Shown: positions 8,117-16,354, counted from the stretch's first letter. The stretch is 26,823 nucleotides of DNA from Eubacterium sp. (GCA_022776205.1 JALFIK010000198.1:1-26823), one strand, 5' to 3'. Notes: generated from the sequence alone by a model not told the origin. Numbers and translations: made by a program.

Positions 8117-9805
8117 ATGCTTATAAACTTACATGTTAAAAATCTGGCTTTAATCGAGGAAGCAGAAGTGGATTTTACGAATCATTTGAATATTTTGACT
8201 GGTGAAACCGGCGCGGGTAAATCCATTCTGATTGGTTCAATTCAGTCGGCACTTGGAGCCAGAATTCCAAAAGATATGATTAGGAACGGATGCAGGGATG
8301 CACTGATTGAACTGGTCTTTCATACAGACAGTCCGGCCGTAAAAAATAAAATGGACGAACTGGAAATTCCTTTCGAAGATGGAGAAATCATTATTTCAAG
8401 AAGAATTACCAACAGCAGAGTAATTAATAAAGTAAACAATACAAGCATCTCCATAGGCAAGCTGAAAGAACTGTCTCCCCTTCTTCTTGATCTAAGCGGT
8501 CAGCACGAGAATCAGCTTCTTTTAAATCCCCAAAATCATCTTGCCATTATTGACAGTTATCAAAAAGAGAAAATCGATCCGGTAAAAAAGAAGGTTTCTA
8601 CACTGTTTTGTGAATATCAGACTCTGGAAAAGAAATTGTCAGAGCAGACCCTTGGGCAGGAACAGAAACTGCGGGAGATGGAATTTCTTAAGTATGAAAT
8701 TCAGGAAATTGAAGAGGCGGCTTTAAAAGAAGGAGAAGATGATTCTCTTGAAAAAGAATACCACAGAATGTCTCATGCGAGGGAAATTTTATCAGACTGC
8801 TCCTTTATCCATGAAATTCTATCTGAACAAAATGGTTGTGCAGGAGATCTGATTGGTGATGCGGTACAAAAAATGAATGAAGTGGAAGAACTGGATGAAG
8901 AAACAGATGAACTTTCTTCACAGCTTCAAACCATTGATGCTCTTCTCAATGATTTTAACCGGGATCTCTCCTCCTACATCAGTTCCATGGAGTTTGACGA
9001 AGAAACTTTTTCTGAAATAGAAGATCGCCTGAATCTGATTAATCATTTAAAGGCAAAATATGGTGATTCTCTGGAAGCAATCCGGAATTATCATGATAAG
9101 AGTGTGGATAAATATGAACAGCTCCTTCATTATGAAGAATATATGGAGGAAGCAAAACGAGAGTTCACAAATATTTCCCGGAAGCTGGAGGAAGAATGTG
9201 ACCGGCTTACCAGACTCCGTCAGGATGCTGCCAAACCACTTGTCAGTGCAGTAAAGGATGCTCTTCTCGATTTGAATTTCCTGAATGTGGAATTTTCCGT
9301 TTCTTTTGAAAAAACACAACATTTTACTTCTCAGGGAAAGGACAGGGCTTGTTTTATGATTTCCACCAATCCCGGACAAGCACTGCGCCCGCTCCATGAA
9401 ATTGCATCGGGAGGTGAATTATCAAGGATTATGCTTGCCATCAAATCAGTGCTTGCGGATGAAGAAGGGATTGAAACACTGATCTTTGATGAAATTGATA
9501 CGGGAATCAGCGGGAGAACTGCCCAGAAAGTATCTGAGCGACTTGCCATTATTGCCAAAGATCGCCAGGTAATTGCAATCACTCATCTGCCACAAATTGC
9601 TGCCATGGCAGATTCTCATTTTTTAATTGAAAAAACAAGTGACAGCAATTCGACGATCAGCAATATTTATCCGCTTTCCGAAGAAGAATCTGTCAGAGAA
9701 CTTGCAAGAATGCTGGGAGGAGCCAAAATAACCGATACTGTCCTTGAAAATGCCAGGGAGATGAGAAACCTGACCTGTAATTTTCGAAAGGAAAATTTTT
9801 CCTGA
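8117..9805 (+). CDS. recN: DNA repair protein RecN
   Basis: SMC-like ATPase that acts early at double-strand breaks, gathering broken ends for recombination. The 562 residues begin with an ABC-type head: NILTGETGAGKSIL with the P-loop at about 29-36, and LSGQHENQLLLNP near 129-141. A long coiled-coil rich in Glu, Lys and Leu follows, then the second half of the head with ASGGELSRIMLAIKSVL (signature) and LIFDEIDTGISG (Walker B). I use the ATG at 8117, preceded by CGGAGG at about 8106-8111; an in-frame extension to 8027 overlaps argR and lacks conservation. The spacing to argR is 14 bases. A terminator-like hairpin follows at 9883. Confidence 0.95.
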   Translation: MLINLHVKNLALIEEAEVDFTNHLNILTGETGAGKSILIGSIQSALGARIPKDMIRNGCRDALIELVFHTDSPAVKNKMDELEIPFEDGEIIISRRITNSRVINKVNNTSISIGKLKELSPLLLDLSGQHENQLLLNPQNHLAIIDSYQKEKIDPVKKKVSTLFCEYQTLEKKLSEQTLGQEQKLREMEFLKYEIQEIEEAALKEGEDDSLEKEYHRMSHAREILSDCSFIHEILSEQNGCAGDLIGDAVQKMNEVEELDEETDELSSQLQTIDALLNDFNRDLSSYISSMEFDEETFSEIEDRLNLINHLKAKYGDSLEAIRNYHDKSVDKYEQLLHYEEYMEEAKREFTNISRKLEEECDRLTRLRQDAAKPLVSAVKDALLDLNFLNVEFSVSFEKTQHFTSQGKDRACFMISTNPGQALRPLHEIASGGELSRIMLAIKSVLADEEGIETLIFDEIDTGISGRTAQKVSERLAIIAKDRQVIAITHLPQIAAMADSHFLIEKTSDSNSTISNIYPLSEEESVRELARMLGGAKITDTVLENAREMRNLTCNFRKENFS

Positions 9806-9867
9806 ACAATTTTTTTATAAAAAGGAATATTCAGAATAAGAACAGCTTTTTAAAGTAAAATATGTCT

Positions 9868-9897
9868 GTTTGAAAAAATAACATGCCTGCCATACTA
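9868..9897 (+). promoter_or_regulatory. Candidate sigma-G (forespore) promoter for spoIVB
   Basis: CATACTA at 9891-9897 is an exact match to the sigma-G -10 consensus known from Bacillus. GTTTG at 9868-9872, 18 bases upstream, matches the -35 pattern GHATR in four of five positions. Transcription would start near 9904, giving a leader of about 24 bases that contains only the 3' arm of the hairpin at 9883-9922. Confidence 0.45.
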
Positions 9898-9927
9898 AGT
9901 GAAAACTTAAATATGGAGGCATTTTTT
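9883..9927 (+). terminator. Terminator hairpin that contains the spoIVB ribosome binding site
   Basis: ATGCCT (9883-9888) pairs with AGGCAT (9917-9922), CCAT (9890-9893) with ATGG (9913-9916), and TAAGT (9896-9900) with ACTTA (9905-9909) around a GAAA tetraloop (9901-9904). A run of six T follows (9922-9927) and abuts the spoIVB ATG at 9928. The GGAGG used by spoIVB (9915-9919) is inside the 3' arm, so the hairpin would both end recN transcripts and hide the site in any read-through RNA. Confidence 0.7.
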
Positions 9928-10980
9928 ATGGGAAAAAAACTAAGACTTTATTATTTTCTTGTGCTGCTTCTTTTACTTTCCATCTTAGGAGGCTACGGAA
10001 ATTACCTGCACAAAGAATCTCTGTCGGCTTCTTCGGACAACGTAAAAGAATTTGTATATGCATCCGGCGTTCCCATTGGAATCTATATTAAAACCGATGG
10101 AATTTTAGTGCTGGGAATTCAGAAAATAAAGGCAGAAAATGGACGCACTGTTTCCCCCGCGGATTGTAAATTAAAAGCAGGGGACTATATTTTAAAATTA
10201 AATAAAAACAAAATCACATCAAAAAAACAGTTTATCCGCCTTCTTCAGCGAAACGGAGAAAGGGATATAATACTGACAATTAAACGAAATGACAGAATTT
10301 CGACAGTAAAATTACGACCGGTTTTTTCGAAGGACAACGAATGTTATCAGCTTGGTATCTGGATTCGAAATGATACACAGGGAATCGGTACGGTAACCGC
10401 TATTAAAAATGATGGAACTTTTTTTGCTCTCGGTCACGGAATCAGCGATAATAATCTCGGTATTCGGCTTAAAATTGAAGGTGGCAGTATTTATCGGACC
10501 AGTATTTCTTCCATTTTGAAAGGAAAGCCGGGAAATCCGGGAGAGATTATCGGAACCATCGATTATTTTCCGGGAAACTACCTGGGATCTGTTTCCAAAA
10601 ATACAAACGGCGGTATCCGGGGGAAGCTTTCAAAATGCCAGACCGATTTCTGCGTCGGCGATCCCTTACCCGTCGCTTCAAAAAACGAGGTAAAAAAGGG
10701 AAATGCCTATCTGCGAAGTAGTATAAGCGGGAAAAGCCGTGACTATACAATCGAAATTGAAAAAGTTCTCTCTAAAGACAAAAATTCCTTAAAATCTCTC
10801 CGGATAAAAGTGACGGATCCGGAACTTCTCCGCCTCACCGGAGGAATCATACAGGGACTGAGTGGCAGTCCGATCATCCAAAACGGAAAATTGGCCGGTG
10901 CGGTAACTCATGTTCTTGTAGACGATCCGACAAAGGGTTACGGAATATTTCTTGAAAATATGATGGGTGCAGACGAGTAA
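9928..10980 (+). CDS. spoIVB: SpoIVB serine peptidase (sporulation, S55 family)
   Basis: Forespore-made serine protease secreted into the intermembrane space, where it triggers the SpoIVFA/BofA-SpoIVFB complex and thus pro-sigma-K processing. The 350-residue protein has an N-terminal membrane anchor (LYYFLVLLLLLSILGG, about 7-22), a PDZ domain (roughly 70-130, with LKAGDYILKLNKNKI) and an S55 domain. The likely triad is H170 (ALGHGISD), D297 (VTDPELL) and S312 (QGLSGSPI); the spacings 127 and 142 equal those of H236, D363 and S378 in Bacillus subtilis as I remember them. GAVTHVLVDDP and GYGIFLENM end the domain. The ATG at 9928 follows GGAGG; the in-frame ATG at 9883 lies inside the hairpin. 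spo0A, its usual next gene, is missing here. Confidence 0.95.
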   Translation: MGKKLRLYYFLVLLLLLSILGGYGNYLHKESLSASSDNVKEFVYASGVPIGIYIKTDGILVLGIQKIKAENGRTVSPADCKLKAGDYILKLNKNKITSKKQFIRLLQRNGERDIILTIKRNDRISTVKLRPVFSKDNECYQLGIWIRNDTQGIGTVTAIKNDGTFFALGHGISDNNLGIRLKIEGGSIYRTSISSILKGKPGNPGEIIGTIDYFPGNYLGSVSKNTNGGIRGKLSKCQTDFCVGDPLPVASKNEVKKGNAYLRSSISGKSRDYTIEIEKVLSKDKNSLKSLRIKVTDPELLRLTGGIIQGLSGSPIIQNGKLAGAVTHVLVDDPTKGYGIFLENMMGADE

Positions 10981-11026
10981 AAAAGAATGGCAGGAAAATC
11001 AGTGAAACCTGTTTCCCTGCCATTCT
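10978..11026 (-). terminator. Terminator for the DtxR-like gene, convergent with spoIVB
   Basis: AGAATGGCAGG (10984-10994) and CCTGCCATTCT (11016-11026, one base bulged inside the extended stem) form an 11 bp perfect stem with further AAA/TTT pairing. Read on the minus strand it is followed by six T, which overlap the spoIVB stop codon. On the plus strand the tail has few T, so it mainly serves the minus gene but may act in both directions. Confidence 0.8.
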
Positions 11027-11034
11027 AATAATAC

Positions 11035-11424
11035 CTATGTATTTACTTCCATCACATTGTCACTCACGTACTTTTTAATCGCTTCAAAACTTTCCTTACT
11101 AATTACGTGCTCGATCTTACAGGCATCTTTTTCTGCAATTTCAGAATCAACACCCAGTCTCCTTAAACAGGAAGTGAGAAGCTGATGACGTTCATAAATC
11201 ATCTCGGCAATTGCCTTTCCGGACTCTGTCAGATAAATATACCCTGCGTCAGTAACTGTAATATGATTCTTCTCCCGGAGATTCTTCATGGCAATACTTA
11301 CGCTGGACTTTTTATAATCAAGATGGTTGGCAATATCAACGGAGCGGACCACAGGAAGTTTTTTACTAAGAATTAAGATGGTCTCCAGATAATTTTCCGC
11401 AGATTCGTTATTTTTCTCCCGCAT
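11035..11424 (-). CDS. DtxR/MntR-family metal-dependent transcriptional regulator
   Basis: Predicted manganese- or iron-sensing repressor. The 129 residues hold an N-terminal winged helix (SAENYLETILIL; VRSVDIANHLDYKKSSVSIA; YIYLTESGKAIA) and the helical dimerisation/metal domain ending near residue 110. Candidate metal ligands are E10 or E14, H80, C102, E105 and H106; the C-x-x-E-H set follows DtxR/IdeR rather than MntR, which has Glu in place of the Cys. There is no SH3-like third domain, so the length resembles MntR. The ribosome binding site GAGGTGA lies at 11431-11437. It is divergent from an ABC exporter pair, with 143 bases between. Which metal it senses is not decided. Confidence 0.88.
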   Translation of the reverse strand: MREKNNESAENYLETILILSKKLPVVRSVDIANHLDYKKSSVSIAMKNLREKNHITVTDAGYIYLTESGKAIAEMIYERHQLLTSCLRRLGVDSEIAEKDACKIEHVISKESFEAIKKYVSDNVMEVNT

Positions 11425-11465
11425 AGATAGTCACCTCAACAAAGTTAATTTAATAATTGCCTTTA

Positions 11466-11494
11466 AGTATACCACAGGAAAAACATTTTTTCAA
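11466..11494 (-). promoter_or_regulatory. Sigma-A promoter of the DtxR-like gene
   Basis: On the minus strand TTGAAA (11494-11489) and TATACT (11471-11466) are spaced by exactly 17 bases. Transcription would begin about 35 bases before the ATG. The plus-strand sequence ATTGCCTTTAAGTATAC (11456-11472) covers the -10 and start point and resembles, imperfectly, the Bacillus MntR operator TTTGCCTTAAGGAAAC, so autoregulation is possible. Confidence 0.65.
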
Positions 11495-11567
11495 ATAATA
11501 GAGAAGGGCTTTTCATACTAAGCGGAAAGTGATAAACTGAAACAGGAAAAAGAAAGGGAATAAAAAA

Positions 11568-13298
11568 ATGAAAAATTTATTATATTTTTTGAAAAATTAT
11601 AAAAAAGAAAGTATCCTGGCGCCCTTATTTAAAATGCTCGAAGCTTTCTTTGAGCTTTTTGTTCCTTTGGTTGTTGCATCCATTATCGATAAAGGAATTG
11701 TATCGGGTGACCGGGAACATGTTGTAAAAATGTGTCTTGTCATGTTCCTTTTAGCAGCCATCGGTCTTACCTGTTCCATCACTGCCCAGTATTTTGCTGC
11801 GAAAGCAGCCGTGGGTGCTGCATCGGAAATGAGGAGTACATTATTTTCCCATATCCAGTCCCTCGGTTACCAGGAATTTGACACCATCGGAACGTCTTCC
11901 CTGATTACACGGATGACCAGTGACATTAATCAGGTACAAAACGGTATCAATCTTGTATTGCGGCTCTTTTTACGTTCCCCTTTTATCGTTTTTGGTGCGA
12001 TGATCATGGCATTTACCATTGACGTAAAGGCTGCTCTCATTTTTTTGTTTGTGATTATCCTGTTGTCAATTGTTATCTTTGGTGTAATGTTTCTTACACG
12101 GCCTATGTATAAGAAAGTACAGGCAGCCCTTGATCAGATTCTAAATACAACAAGAGAAAATTTAAGCGGTGTGCGCATTATCAGAGCATTCCACCAGGAA
12201 AAAGAAGAGTATAAAAAATTTGCAGAACAAAATGATCACCTTACCGCTTTGCAGAAATTTGCGGGAAAAATATCCGGACTTACCAATCCCCTTACTTTTG
12301 TGATTATCAACCTGGGAATCCTTGTACTGATTCATACCGGTGCCATCCGGGTTAGTCTGGGGACCCTCAGTCAGGGACAGGTTGTAGCTCTTTATAACTA
12401 TATGTCCCAGATTCTTGTGGAATTGATTAAACTGGCAAATCTGATCATCTCCGTCACACGGGCAATGGCATGTTTTGGAAGAATTCAGGATACGTTATCC
12501 ATATGCCCGGAAATGAAAGAGGGCGGAGAAGAAATTAAGTTAGCTGACGGACAAAAGGGACTTAGTGTAGAGTTTCGGGATGTGTCCTTTACTTATGCGG
12601 GAAGCAGGGAGCCTTCCATAGAACATATTTCTTTCCGGGTGATGCCCGGACAGACTGTTGGAATCATAGGCGGTACTGGCTCAGGAAAGACAACTCTTGT
12701 CCATCTGATTTCACGATTTTATGATGCACAGCAGGGACAGATTCTCATTAATGGAAAAAATATCAGGGAGTATACTTATGATACGCTGCGGGAGCATATT
12801 GCTGTTGTCCCTCAGAAAGCCCGGCTTTTTGCGGGAACCATCCGTGATAATCTCCTCATGGGGCTTTCAGGTGTATCGGAAGATCGGCTAAAACAGGCAC
12901 TGGCAGTTGCCCAGGCGGAAGAATTTGTCATGAAAAAAGAAGGGGGCATGGATGCCTTCGTAAGCCAGGAAGGGAAAAATTTTTCCGGCGGACAACAGCA
13001 GCGTCTCACCCTGGCACGGGCACTGGTGAGGCAATCTTCGATATTAATTCTTGATGATAGTGCATCAGCTCTTGACTACGCAACAGAAGCAAAACTTCGT
13101 CAGTCTCTTAAAAATATGAACAATCATCCGACGATGTTTCTTGTTTCCCAGCGGGCATCTATGATCAGGAATGCCGATTTTATTTTAGTGCTGGATGACG
13201 GAAAAATTGCCGGCATGGGCACCCATAAAGAATTACTCTATTCCTGTGAAATCTACAGAGAAATCTTTGAGACACAGTATAAAAAGGAGGAAGCATAA
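11568..13298 (+). CDS. ABC exporter half-transporter, degenerate-site subunit
   Basis: One half of a heterodimeric type IV ABC exporter (permease fused to ATPase, 576 residues). Six membrane helices fill the first 300 or so residues, with the intracellular helix pattern GVRIIRAFHQEKEE. The ATPase has Walker A GGTGSGKT (368-375), a normal signature NFSGGQQQRL, and Walker B ILILDD. The catalytic glutamate position is Asp (D497), as in the degenerate-site subunit of BmrCD- or TM287/288-like transporters. Its own signature is canonical, and so completes the active site of the partner encoded next. The stop overlaps the partner's start by one base. Substrate unknown; drug, lipid or peptide export are the family options. 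Adjacent to a divergent metal-responsive regulator gene. Confidence 0.9.
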   Translation: MKNLLYFLKNYKKESILAPLFKMLEAFFELFVPLVVASIIDKGIVSGDREHVVKMCLVMFLLAAIGLTCSITAQYFAAKAAVGAASEMRSTLFSHIQSLGYQEFDTIGTSSLITRMTSDINQVQNGINLVLRLFLRSPFIVFGAMIMAFTIDVKAALIFLFVIILLSIVIFGVMFLTRPMYKKVQAALDQILNTTRENLSGVRIIRAFHQEKEEYKKFAEQNDHLTALQKFAGKISGLTNPLTFVIINLGILVLIHTGAIRVSLGTLSQGQVVALYNYMSQILVELIKLANLIISVTRAMACFGRIQDTLSICPEMKEGGEEIKLADGQKGLSVEFRDVSFTYAGSREPSIEHISFRVMPGQTVGIIGGTGSGKTTLVHLISRFYDAQQGQILINGKNIREYTYDTLREHIAVVPQKARLFAGTIRDNLLMGLSGVSEDRLKQALAVAQAEEFVMKKEGGMDAFVSQEGKNFSGGQQQRLTLARALVRQSSILILDDSASALDYATEAKLRQSLKNMNNHPTMFLVSQRASMIRNADFILVLDDGKIAGMGTHKELLYSCEIYREIFETQYKKEEA

Positions 13299-15034
13299 TG
13301 GAAAATAAAACCCGGACACTCAAAAATCTTTTTCGATATCTGAAAAAATATTTCATCTTCTTTCTCGTGTCTGTCTGCATGGCGCTTCTTACTGTTATCG
13401 GAACTTTATACGTACCTATTCTGGTGGGTAATGCCATCGACTTTATTGTGAAAAAAGGACAGGTAGATTTTATTGCGATTGCTGGAATTTTAAGAAAAGG
13501 TCTCTTCGTTGTTGTCCTTACGGGAATTGCCCAGTGGATCATGAATATTTGCAACAATTATATCACCTTCCATGTCACAAGAGATATCCGGAATGAGGCG
13601 ATGAAGAAAATAGAAATTCTTCCTTTACGATATATCGACGGACATTCCCACGGAGATATTGTGAGCAGGGTGATTGCTGACGTAGATCAGTTTGCCGACG
13701 GACTGCTGATGGGATTCTCCCAGTTTTTTACGGGTATTATTACCATTTTCGGAACCCTGGGCTTTATCTTTTCAATTCATGTGGGAATTGCTCTGCTTGT
13801 AGTACTTCTCACACCGATTTCTCTCCTTGTTGCCCGGTTTATCGCTACACGAACCTACTCCATGTTTCAACTTCAGTCTGAGACAAGGGGGGAACAGACC
13901 TCTTATGTTGAGGAAATCGTCGGGGGAGAAAGAGTAGTAAAAGCTTTTGGATATGAGGAAAATGCCATCCGTAAATTCGAAGAAATCAATGATAAGTTAA
14001 AACAATATTCTCTCCGGGCGATTTTTTATTCTTCCATTACAAATCCATCCACTCGTTTTGTAAATAGTCTGGTGTATGCAAGTGTCGCCTTAAGCGGAGC
14101 TTTCTGTGCAATATCCGGGAGATTAAGTGTGGGGCAGCTTACCTGTCTGTTAAGTTATGCCAACCAGTATACGAAGCCTTTCAATGAAATATCCGGGGTA
14201 ATCACAGAACTGCAAAATGCCATTGCATGCGCTGCCCGTATTTTTGAATTAATCGGGGAAGAACCGGAAAAAGAAGAGAAGAGTACACTTGTTCTTAGAA
14301 ATCCGGAGGGAAATATTAATCTGTCCCATGTCTATTTTTCGTATGATCCTGCAAAGGCGCTTATCGAGGATCTGAATCTTAATGTAGAGAGCGGACAGCG
14401 GGTTGCCATAGTCGGTCCGACAGGATGTGGGAAAACAACCATGATTAATCTGCTTATGCGATTTTATGATGTGGACCGGGGAAAGATCACCGTAGATGGA
14501 AGAGATATTCGTGAAATTACCCGAGGAAGCCTGCGCACTTCCTATGGAATGGTCCTTCAGGATACCTGGCTGCGTACGGGAACGATTCGGGACAATATTA
14601 CCATGGGAAGAAAAGGATTTACTGATGAGGAGATCATCGCAGCTGCAAAGGAGGCTCACTCATACAGTTTCATCAGAAAAATGCCTCAGGGACTTGATAC
14701 ATGGATTACGGAAGATGGAGAAGGAATGAGTCAGGGACAAAAACAGCTTTTATGTATTACCCGGGTAATGCTTCATTTACCCAGGATGCTCATTCTTGAT
14801 GAGGCCACATCTTCCATTGATACGAGGACAGAGCAAAAAATTCAGAATGCTTTTGCAAAAATGATGAAAGGCCGTACCAGTTTTATCGTTGCCCATCGGT
14901 TATCAACAATCCGGAATGCAGATATGATTCTCGTAATGAAAGATGGTAAAATCATAGAACAGGGGAATCATGAGGAACTCCTTAAGAAAAATGGATTTTA
15001 TGCCGCTTTATATCACAGCCAGTTTGCCTCTTAA
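13298..15034 (+). CDS. ABC exporter half-transporter, canonical-site subunit
   Basis: Second half of the heterodimeric exporter (578 residues). N-terminal membrane domain with about six helices and the coupling region VVKAFGYEENAI, then an ATPase with Walker A GPTGCGKT (373-380), Q-loop MVLQDTWL, signature MSQGQ (477-481, Ser-Gln-Gly instead of Ser-Gly-Gly), Walker B ILDEATSSID with catalytic E502, and H-loop VAHRLS. The pattern of altered signature here and altered Walker B in the preceding subunit gives one consensus and one degenerate ATP site, as known for TM287/288. The site AAGGAGG at about 13283-13289 serves the ATG at 13298, which overlaps the previous stop. No clear terminator follows. 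Confidence 0.92.
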   Translation: MENKTRTLKNLFRYLKKYFIFFLVSVCMALLTVIGTLYVPILVGNAIDFIVKKGQVDFIAIAGILRKGLFVVVLTGIAQWIMNICNNYITFHVTRDIRNEAMKKIEILPLRYIDGHSHGDIVSRVIADVDQFADGLLMGFSQFFTGIITIFGTLGFIFSIHVGIALLVVLLTPISLLVARFIATRTYSMFQLQSETRGEQTSYVEEIVGGERVVKAFGYEENAIRKFEEINDKLKQYSLRAIFYSSITNPSTRFVNSLVYASVALSGAFCAISGRLSVGQLTCLLSYANQYTKPFNEISGVITELQNAIACAARIFELIGEEPEKEEKSTLVLRNPEGNINLSHVYFSYDPAKALIEDLNLNVESGQRVAIVGPTGCGKTTMINLLMRFYDVDRGKITVDGRDIREITRGSLRTSYGMVLQDTWLRTGTIRDNITMGRKGFTDEEIIAAAKEAHSYSFIRKMPQGLDTWITEDGEGMSQGQKQLLCITRVMLHLPRMLILDEATSSIDTRTEQKIQNAFAKMMKGRTSFIVAHRLSTIRNADMILVMKDGKIIEQGNHEELLKKNGFYAALYHSQFAS

Positions 15035-15098
15035 TTGGTATTTTCGGATTGTTTTTAATAAAATACAGCACCGTGGAAGAAAAATAGCAAATCCATGC

Positions 15099-15127
15099 TT
15101 GTATCCTGTCTCTGAATTTTATATAAT
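15099..15127 (+). promoter_or_regulatory. Candidate sigma-A promoter of the flavodiiron gene
   Basis: TATAAT at 15122-15127 is perfect. TTGTAT at 15099-15104 is a modest -35 at 17 bases. The leader would be about 65 bases and contains the inverted repeat listed next. Confidence 0.55.
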
Positions 15128-15135
15128 AAAGGATA

Positions 15136-15159
15136 TGTTACAATGATAAAAAAGTAACA
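15136..15159 (+). promoter_or_regulatory. Inverted repeat, candidate operator of the flavodiiron gene
   Basis: TGTTAC (15136-15141) and GTAACA (15154-15159) are perfect inverted repeats with a 12-base spacer, just downstream of the -10. The place suits a repressor site. It matches no operator I can name; a redox or oxygen regulator would fit the gene's role but this is inference. Confidence 0.35.
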
Positions 15160-15199
15160 GAGTTTAGTAAGAGATTGATTCAATACGAGGTGAAGAATT

Positions 15200-16354
15200 A
15201 TGGTTAAGGTAACAGACGATATCCGTTATATCGGAGTCAATGATCACAAAATCGATTTATTTGAAGGACAGTACATTGTGCCAAATGGAATGGCCTACAA
15301 CTCTTATGTTGTGATGGATGACAAAATTTCTGTATTTGATACGGTAGATGCTCATTTTACCCAGGAATGGCTTTCTAATCTTGAAGATGTTCTGGGGGGA
15401 AGAAAACCGGATTATCTGATCGTGCAGCATATGGAACCGGACCACGCTGCGAATATTGCAAACTTTGCAGAAAAATATCCGGAAGCACAGATTGTCGGAA
15501 ATGCAAAAACATTCCAGATGATGAAACAGTTTTTCGGAACCGACTTTGCCGAGCGTAAGAAAGTAGTAAAAGAAGGAGAAACATTAACGACCGGAAAACA
15601 CACCTTTACCTTTGTCATGGCACCGATGGTTCACTGGCCGGAAGTTATGATGACCTATGATGAAACGGATAAAGTATTCTTTTCTGCAGATGCTTTTGGA
15701 AAATTCGGTGCTCTTGATGTGGAGGAAGACTGGGCCTGTGAGGCACGCCGATACTACATTGGTATCGTTGGTAAATATGGTGCAATGGTTCAGAATCTGT
15801 TCAGGAAGATTGGTTCCCTTGAAATTAATATAATTTGTCCGCTCCATGGTCCGATTCTTACAGAAAATCTCGGATATTATTTAGACCTGTATAATACATG
15901 GTCTTCTTACGGTGTGGAATCAGAAGGCACTGTAATTGCTTATACATCGGTTTACGGACATACAAAGGAAGCCGTGGAACTCCTGGCAAAGAAACTGGAA
16001 GAGGAAGGATGCCCGAAAGTTGCCGTTACAGATCTTGCAAGAGATGATATGGCAGAAGCAGTGGAAGATGCCTTCCGATACGGAAAGATTGTGCTTGCCA
16101 CGACTACATATAACGGAGACATTTTCCCATTCATGAGAGAATTTATTAATCATCTTACAGAAAGAGGATACCAGAACCGTAAGATTGGTTTTATTGAAAA
16201 CGGAAGCTGGGCACCGATGGCTGCAAAGATTATGAAATCTTCCTTTGAGAAGAGTAAGAACATTACCTTTGCAGATACAACGGTTTCCATTCGTTCCGCA
16301 ATGACAAAGGAAAATGAGGAACAAATTGCTGCTCTTGCAAAAGAAATGAAATAA
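15200..16354 (+). CDS. fprA: Flavodiiron protein (FprA/NorV family oxygen or nitric oxide reductase)
   Basis: Cytoplasmic enzyme that reduces O2 to water and/or NO to N2O, protecting anaerobes. The N-terminal metallo-beta-lactamase-like domain (1-240 of 384 residues) has every diiron ligand: H77, E79, D81 and H82 in HMEPDH, H145 in MVHWPE, D164 in FSADAF and H216 in CPLHGP. The C-terminal flavodoxin domain starts near 243 with the FMN loop YTSVYGHTKEA and has TTTYNGD and ENGSWAP. There is no C-terminal rubredoxin domain, so electrons come from a separate donor, which is not in this window. The ribosome binding site GAGGTGAAG at about 15187-15195 precedes the ATG. It is monocistronic, ending in the hairpin at 16363. 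Confidence 0.94.
   Translation: MVKVTDDIRYIGVNDHKIDLFEGQYIVPNGMAYNSYVVMDDKISVFDTVDAHFTQEWLSNLEDVLGGRKPDYLIVQHMEPDHAANIANFAEKYPEAQIVGNAKTFQMMKQFFGTDFAERKKVVKEGETLTTGKHTFTFVMAPMVHWPEVMMTYDETDKVFFSADAFGKFGALDVEEDWACEARRYYIGIVGKYGAMVQNLFRKIGSLEINIICPLHGPILTENLGYYLDLYNTWSSYGVESEGTVIAYTSVYGHTKEAVELLAKKLEEEGCPKVAVTDLARDDMAEAVEDAFRYGKIVLATTTYNGDIFPFMREFINHLTERGYQNRKIGFIENGSWAPMAAKIMKSSFEKSKNITFADTTVSIRSAMTKENEEQIAALAKEMK

Noticed and set aside
11514..11538. Vegetative promoter for the ABC exporter (TTTTCA with TAAACT)
   Set aside because: Both hexamers are poor matches; I could not support a sigma-A promoter here, though some promoter must exist in the 143-base region.
11568..15034. ABC pair as a bacteriocin or antibiotic export cluster
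   Set aside because: No precursor peptide, peptidase domain or immunity gene is seen nearby, so substrate is left open.
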